Source: Chloroflexota bacterium (lineage in GTDB: Bacteria; Chloroflexota; Chloroflexia; JAMDCE01). Taken from it: a stretch of DNA of 11,334 nt. The stretch spans positions 1-11,334 of the forward strand of contig JAMDCE010000498.1 of the NCBI GenBank assembly GCA_023489135.1. Direction: 5' to 3'. A program made the position numbers and the translations under genes. Below are positions 7,918 to 11,334 of this stretch, in pieces (position 1 is the first letter of the stretch; each line of letters begins with the position of its first letter). Below the pieces are notes generated by a model, which worked only from the letters and a program-made list of their open reading frames with translations, ran no database searches and was not told the origin of the DNA.

Positions 7918-8950
7918 ATCGATCTCCTCCAAGACTGTTATCAGCGCACGATCGGGTGATGGCAACGGCCATCCTGCGCCCGACACGGCCCGGCCTGGAC
8001 CAGAACTTGTGCTTATCCGCGACAAGTACCCTTAGCTCCTGATCGCAAAGCGCGCTAAGTTTGATCACATCGCCTTTGTGCAGATCCAGGAGCTCTCGCG
8101 TGGAGGCGATGGCTGAGCCGAGATTGACGGTTATCGGTAGCTCGATTGTCTCGATCTGCCTGCAGATAGTGTCCCTGTCTTCGGACGCTTCCTTTCGAAC
8201 CCGGCTAAACCACATTTGAGAGCTCAGTTTGCCCATGACCGGTTCCAGAAGCGTGTATGGTATGTACATACTGATAGTGCTTGATGCCTCACCTATGCGC
8301 AGCTCGAAAAGCAAGAGAATGCCAATATCGCTGGGGAAGGCGGCCTGCACGATTTGGGGATTAAAGACCAAATCCTCCAAGCCCACCGTCACCGGAGCAA
8401 GATGCAGCCAGGCTTCACGAAGGGCAGCTAACAGGCTTTTCACAACCGTCTGGAGCAAAGCGAATTCGATATCGGTGACTTCCCGAAGTTTCTGCTGAAA
8501 CTGTCCCGTTCCTCCCAGCAAACGATCGACGATGGCAAACGCCAGGTCCATGTTGATCTCTATGATGAGGCGACCGGGCAACGGGTCGGCGCTGGCGATG
8601 CTTACGACCGTGGGGTTGGAAAGCTGCTGGACATATTCGCCGTATACTGCCTGCTCGATGGACGAGAGCTTGATCTGGATCCCGGTTCGCATATGGGAGG
8701 ATAGAGAGAAAGCAGCCGCGCGCGCGAAGGCCTCGTGTATCGTTTGGAGGGCTCGAAGATGCTCCTTGGAGAACTTGTCCGGCCGCCTGAAATCGTAAGG
8801 TCTAACGCTCTTGTTGGATTCGGGCGTCGACGTCGATTCCTGTCCTTCCTGGTTCCCCATGGCACCAAGGAGCAGATCTATCTCCCACTGGGAGAGAACT
8901 TTCTTCGCTTCAGTATCCGTTTTTCCCTCAGGTTCCATTGTCGCTTTCAC
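7907..8950 (-). CDS. fliM: Flagellar motor switch protein FliM
   Basis: This 347-residue protein has the three FliM parts. The N-terminal CheY-P-binding motif reads LSQWEIDLLLGAM (19-31), close to the common LSQDEIDALL but shifted about 15 residues inward and with Trp at the Asp position. The middle CheC-like domain (about 55-240) includes SSHMRTG, LIIEINMDLAFAIVDRLLGGTG (128-149) and REVTDIEFALLQ. The C-terminal SpoA domain (about 262-332) has LPITVNLGSAIASTRELLDLHKGDVIKL and ends GRVGRRMAVAI. FliM couples CheY signalling to the rotation direction. The start is GTG 8950 or the in-frame ATG 8938; neither has a strong ribosome site. It begins 7 nt after fliL and overlaps fliN by 11 nt. It has a short polar tail. 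Confidence 0.96.
   Translation of the reverse strand: MKATMEPEGKTDTEAKKVLSQWEIDLLLGAMGNQEGQESTSTPESNKSVRPYDFRRPDKFSKEHLRALQTIHEAFARAAAFSLSSHMRTGIQIKLSSIEQAVYGEYVQQLSNPTVVSIASADPLPGRLIIEINMDLAFAIVDRLLGGTGQFQQKLREVTDIEFALLQTVVKSLLAALREAWLHLAPVTVGLEDLVFNPQIVQAAFPSDIGILLLFELRIGEASSTISMYIPYTLLEPVMGKLSSQMWFSRVRKEASEDRDTICRQIETIELPITVNLGSAIASTRELLDLHKGDVIKLSALCDQELRVLVADKHKFWSRPGRVGRRMAVAITRSCADNSLGGDRYDG
7924..7930 (-). promoter_or_regulatory. Ribosome binding site of fliN
   Basis: GGAGGAG on the minus strand lies 6 nt before ATG 7917 and inside the last codons of fliM. It fixes the fliN start at 7917 against the 36-codon-longer reading. Confidence 0.85.
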
Positions 8951-8957
8951 TCAACCG

Positions 8958-9491
8958 CTACTGGATGATGAATTCGGTGAAATAGGCGTTCTGGAGCTTG
9001 GGATCTTTGGCCACCTCCCCAAGCTTGCTTTTCAGCTCCTCGCGGAGCTTCTCCTTGCCTTCGGCCGAGGCGAGTGAGGCTGCGGTCTTGCCGGCCAGAA
9101 CGGTGGTCACGACGTCGTCCAATATCGGGCTCCTGCTCGCCATCGATTTGATCAATTCGTCCTGGTGCTTCTTGTAGGCATCGCCGGCCAGACCCCTGGC
9201 CTCCGGCAGATCGTATTCCAAAACGATCTGGATCTTGATGTAGCGGAATCCTCCAGGATCGGCCAGGTTGATGACTCGCTCCTTCATGGGATACATCATT
9301 CCTGGCTCGGGGCTCTTCTCTTTGGCGTACTGGGTATCGGCGACCGGATGCTCACCGGCGCCTTGAACGCTTCCCAGGCCAATAGCCGAAGAGAGAGCGG
9401 GCATATAGAAGAACGCCGCGGCGGCTCCACCCAGTATGGCGATAACCGCTATCCCCCCCATTATCAACTTGCGTCCCAGCAATCGTCTCAT
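8958..9491 (-). CDS. fliL: Flagellar basal body-associated protein FliL
   Basis: This 177-residue single-pass membrane protein supports the stator around the basal body. One membrane segment lies at about 10-29, with a short cytoplasmic basic start (MRRLLGRK). The periplasmic domain has the family features VINLADPGGFRYIKIQIVLEYDL, a long helical region (SPILDDVVTTVLAGKT) and the C-terminal NAYFTEFIIQ. ATG 9491 is preferred: GGGGG (9499-9503) is 7 nt upstream. The adjacent in-frame TTG at 9494 would add one residue. It lies 31 nt after motB and 7 nt before fliM, the usual place between stator and switch genes. Confidence 0.93.
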   Translation of the reverse strand: MRRLLGRKLIMGGIAVIAILGGAAAAFFYMPALSSAIGLGSVQGAGEHPVADTQYAKEKSPEPGMMYPMKERVINLADPGGFRYIKIQIVLEYDLPEARGLAGDAYKKHQDELIKSMASRSPILDDVVTTVLAGKTAASLASAEGKEKLREELKSKLGEVAKDPKLQNAYFTEFIIQ

Positions 9492-9522
9492 CAATCATCC
9501 CCCAAAATCACCAAAACGGCCG

Positions 9523-10242
9523 TTAGTCCGTTGGCTGAGATGGATCGGGATATAGTATTAGGATGTCCACCCGGCGGTTTTGAGCCCGATCTTCCCTCGT
9601 CTTGTTATCGACCAGCGGCCGGAATTCTCCGTACCCCTGGGCTGATAATCGCCGGGGCGATAGTCCGTCCACCTCGGTCAGATAGCGCGTCACCACGGTT
9701 GCCCGCGCCACAGAAAGCTCCCAATTTGTGGGATACATCTCGCTATTCACCGGAATGTTATCGGTGTGACCTTCGACCCTTATTTCGTTAGGCTGAGAGC
9801 GCAGCTGGTCGGCCACACCGTCCAGTATCTGAGTCGATTCAGGTCTGAGCTCCGCTCTACCGGAATCGAACAGCAAGTTCCCTGAGAGGCTGATGGCTAT
9901 TCCCTCGGGCTGCAGCCTGACGTCGACGTGGCTTTGCACGCCCATTTCCTCGGCCAGTCTTATTATCTGCGTCCGCAAGCCGACGAAGTCATTCATGACC
10001 GCATTCCCGCTGGCGGGTCCCATATCGCCTGCCACAGCGGTCTTGTCCTGCCCCTCCAATACAACCACGTTGAAAGCCTTTTGAAGAGAGGCGCTCAAGC
10101 GCGAAAACTTCTTTTCGTCCGCCTTCGAGACCGAATACATCACCACAAAAAACACCAGCAGAAGAGTGATCAGGTCTGAGTACGTCAGGAGCCAGCGCTC
10201 CGAATTCTCGTGCTTCGCCTCGTGATGGCCTTTTTTCACCAC
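9523..10242 (-). CDS. motB: Flagellar motor stator protein MotB
   Basis: This 239-residue stator subunit anchors the motor to peptidoglycan and carries the proton-binding aspartate. The N-terminus is basic (KKGHHEAKHENSERW). It is followed by one membrane helix, WLLTYSDLITLLLVFFVVMYSVS (17-39), with D23 as the expected proton-carrying residue. The plug/linker region leads to an OmpA-like domain (about 120-232) with LLFDSGRAELRPES, VEGHTDNIPV (156-165), NWELSVARA (173-181) and QNRRVDILI (221-229). The start is GTG 10242 or GTG 10239. GGGTGA, 6 nt upstream of the first, gives weak support. Whether the coupling ion is H+ or Na+ cannot be read from these residues. It is separated from motA by an unusually long 131-nt gap. 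Confidence 0.96.
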   Translation of the reverse strand: MVKKGHHEAKHENSERWLLTYSDLITLLLVFFVVMYSVSKADEKKFSRLSASLQKAFNVVVLEGQDKTAVAGDMGPASGNAVMNDFVGLRTQIIRLAEEMGVQSHVDVRLQPEGIAISLSGNLLFDSGRAELRPESTQILDGVADQLRSQPNEIRVEGHTDNIPVNSEMYPTNWELSVARATVVTRYLTEVDGLSPRRLSAQGYGEFRPLVDNKTREDRAQNRRVDILILYPDPSQPTD

Positions 10243-10373
10243 TTGATGTCACCCGAATGAGCGCAGGATCAGGAACCTTTTCGGCAAAAGCCCTATCCCA
10301 CCCCGCCTGAAAGAAAGTAGTTTCGGGGGACGCCCCCGAACCTCCAGCCCGACGGCACACTAGAAAACCTCTC
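10243..10373 (-). other. 131-nt motA-motB gap, possible palindromic insertion
   Basis: MotA and motB are usually nearly contiguous, and elsewhere in this operon gaps are 7-45 nt, apart from fliO-fliP. This stretch holds a perfect GC-rich hairpin (10322-10340). It also holds a second short hairpin, CTTTT-CGGC-AAAAG (10277-10290), and a G-rich run on the minus strand between them. I see no promoter or open gene here. It may be a dispersed non-coding repeat, or an mRNA processing or attenuation site that sets the motA to motB ratio. Confidence 0.45.
10322..10340. repeat. Perfect GC-rich inverted repeat between motA and motB
   Basis: TTCGGGGG and CCCCCGAA form a perfect 8-bp stem with a 3-nt ACG loop. 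On the transcribed strand it is not followed by a T-run, so it is a poor intrinsic terminator. It looks more like a REP-type palindrome or an mRNA-stabilising hairpin just after motA. Confidence 0.7.
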
Positions 10374-11210
10374 TCACCGCCCGTGTGCCGCAACGGGCTC
10401 TCTTATGGCTTCCTCCTGAGAAGGAGCGGGCGCCGTCTTGGCTCCCTTGCCCCCGCGCTGACTGCTAGACGAGAAAGCTTCCATTTTTTCACGCACGATG
10501 CGCGGATTGTCCCCCGCTTGAACGGCCAGAATGCCCTCGCGAGCCACCTCTCGCAGCCAAATCTCATCCTTGCTCTGCGACTTGAGCTTGGCGCCCAAGG
10601 GCAGCCAGATGAGGTTGGCGGAGGCCACCCCGTAGAAGGTGGCGATGAAAGCCACGGCTATGTGCTCTCCCAATTTAGATGGGTCGTCGAGACTGCTCAA
10701 AACGTTCACCAGTCCCATCACGGTGCCGATAATGCCCATAGTGGGGGCGTATCCTCCCATCGACTCGAGCATTCCGTAGCCTTTCTGGTGCCGCTCGCCC
10801 ATGGCCGCGATGTCTACGTCGAGGATGTCCCTCACCACCTCCGGATCGATCCCGTCGACGACCAGCAGCATCCCCTTCTTCACGAAGGGATCCTTTATCT
10901 TGCCAGCCTCCTCCTCCAGCGAAAGCAGACCTTCCCTTCTTGCCCTCTCTGCCAGACTGACGAACAACGAGATCACGGATTCCGGTGATTGTGCGTTGCC
11001 CTCGCGGGTGAGGGTTCTGATGATAAGCGAAGGAAGCTTGGTGACCAGGCCCAAAGGAAAACTGATCATGGTTGCACCGAGCGTTCCACCGAACACAATA
11101 AGGGCCGCCGACGGACTGGCGAACCTGGCGGGGTCACCTCCCTCCATAATCAACGTGACGAAGAGGGCACCAATCCCCAGCACCAACCCAATTATCGTCG
11201 ATAGTCCCAA
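10374..11210 (-). CDS. motA: Flagellar motor stator protein MotA
   Basis: This 278-residue stator subunit forms, with MotB, the ion channel that generates torque. Four membrane segments are visible (about 4-21, 35-52, 152-173, 184-206), with a cytoplasmic loop between the second and third. The family segments are GGYAPTMGIIGTVMGLVNVL (152-171), with the conserved proline P156, and ATFYGVASANLIWLPLGAKLK (190-210), with P204. The loop RARREGLLSLEEEA carries the charged residues that contact the FliG rotor protein. A Ser/Gly/Ala-rich tail (about 247-278) follows the folded part. The start is TTG 11210: no ATG or GTG lies between it and the in-frame stop of flbD, and the N-terminus GLSTIIGLVLGIG matches the family. 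GGTGGGA upstream is a weak ribosome site. Confidence 0.96.
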   Translation of the reverse strand: MGLSTIIGLVLGIGALFVTLIMEGGDPARFASPSAALIVFGGTLGATMISFPLGLVTKLPSLIIRTLTREGNAQSPESVISLFVSLAERARREGLLSLEEEAGKIKDPFVKKGMLLVVDGIDPEVVRDILDVDIAAMGERHQKGYGMLESMGGYAPTMGIIGTVMGLVNVLSSLDDPSKLGEHIAVAFIATFYGVASANLIWLPLGAKLKSQSKDEIWLREVAREGILAVQAGDNPRIVREKMEAFSSSSQRGGKGAKTAPAPSQEEAIREPVAAHGR

Positions 11211-11255
11211 GAGAATCCCACCATCCGTACTGAGATTAGTGGAGGAACGAAAGCG

Positions 11256-11333
11256 TCAAGCTTCCTTCGGTGACTCGCCACTTGCGACCCGGCGCAAGTA
11301 GTCTACCACTCGTGCTACCACTTCCTCTCCCGA
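11256..11333 (-). CDS. flbD: FlbD-like protein, C-terminal end only
   Basis: A 25-codon open tail enters at the window edge and stops at TGA 11256-11258. It reads SGEEVVARVVDYLRRVASGESPKEA. This resembles the C-terminal end of the small FlbD family, where a conserved E-S-x-x-E-V-x-x-x-V/I-x-x-Y-R segment closes the protein. FlbD is about 60-80 residues and normally sits between flgE and motA in Firmicutes and spirochaetes; its biochemical role is unclear. Position directly before motA (45-nt gap) supports the call. Because only the tail is visible, another short gene remains possible. Confidence 0.62.
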   Translation of the reverse strand, partial: SGEEVVARVVDYLRRVASGESPKEA

Positions 11334-11334
11334 T

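Noticed and set aside
7918..8025. 36-codon N-terminal extension of fliN
   Set aside because: It lies within fliM, does not resemble FliN, and a strong ribosome site marks ATG 7917.
9165..9791. Plus-strand open frame of 208 codons opposite fliL and motB
   Set aside because: It is a shadow of two confident genes; its product has no recognisable motif.
10322..10340. Intrinsic terminator between motA and motB
   Set aside because: The stem is strong, but no T-run follows on the minus strand, and the downstream genes must be expressed with motA.
9989..10393. Minus-strand open frame (134 codons) bridging the motA-motB gap
   Set aside because: It overlaps motB in another frame for most of its length, has no family resemblance and no ribosome site; it is a shadow of motB plus the gap.
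1..11334. A novel defence, mobile or biosynthetic system
   Set aside because: Every substantial open frame on the coding strand is assigned to a known flagellar family; no integrase, transposase, tRNA, array or unfamiliar gene is visible.

Overview
The whole window is one long minus-strand flagellar operon, read from high to low coordinates. It is cut at both ends. I see no plus-strand genes, RNA genes, mobile-element genes or CRISPR arrays. In transcription order the genes are: flbD (only the C-terminal end), motA, motB, fliL, fliM, fliN, fliO, fliP, fliQ, fliR, flhB, flhA, flhF and a YcgR-like PilZ gene (only the N-terminal 179 codons).

Region by region: 11334-9523 carries the FlbD tail and the MotA/MotB stator. 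9491-7579 carries FliL and the switch/C-ring proteins FliM and FliN. 7543-1627 carries the flagellar type III export gate (FliO, FliP, FliQ, FliR, FlhB, FlhA). 1664-534 carries the SRP-type GTPase FlhF. 537-1 starts a PilZ-domain flagellar brake that would read c-di-GMP. Together these genes build the export gate, place the flagellum, form the rotor switch, supply the torque units and adjust motor output. Rod, hook and filament genes are not in the window.

Genes are packed tightly, with 4-38 nt overlaps at fliM/fliN, flhB/flhA, flhA/flhF and flhF/ycgR. Only two gaps exceed 100 nt: motA-motB (131 nt, with a perfect GC-rich hairpin) and fliO-fliP (126 nt, with a weak hairpin). TTG and GTG starts are frequent: motA, fliP, flhB and flhA appear to use TTG, and motB, fliO, fliR and probably fliM use GTG.

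Organism: a bacterium of moderately high GC content by eye. FlbD next to motA, a short single-domain FliN, and one continuous run from motA to flhF are known from Firmicutes/Clostridia, spirochaetes and some other deep lineages such as flagellated Chloroflexota, and are unlike enteric bacteria. I cannot resolve the phylum from sequence alone. The system is a known one. The best second-look items are the motA-motB palindromic insertion, the diverged G motifs of FlhF with no flhG beside it, and the 38-nt flhA/flhF overlap.
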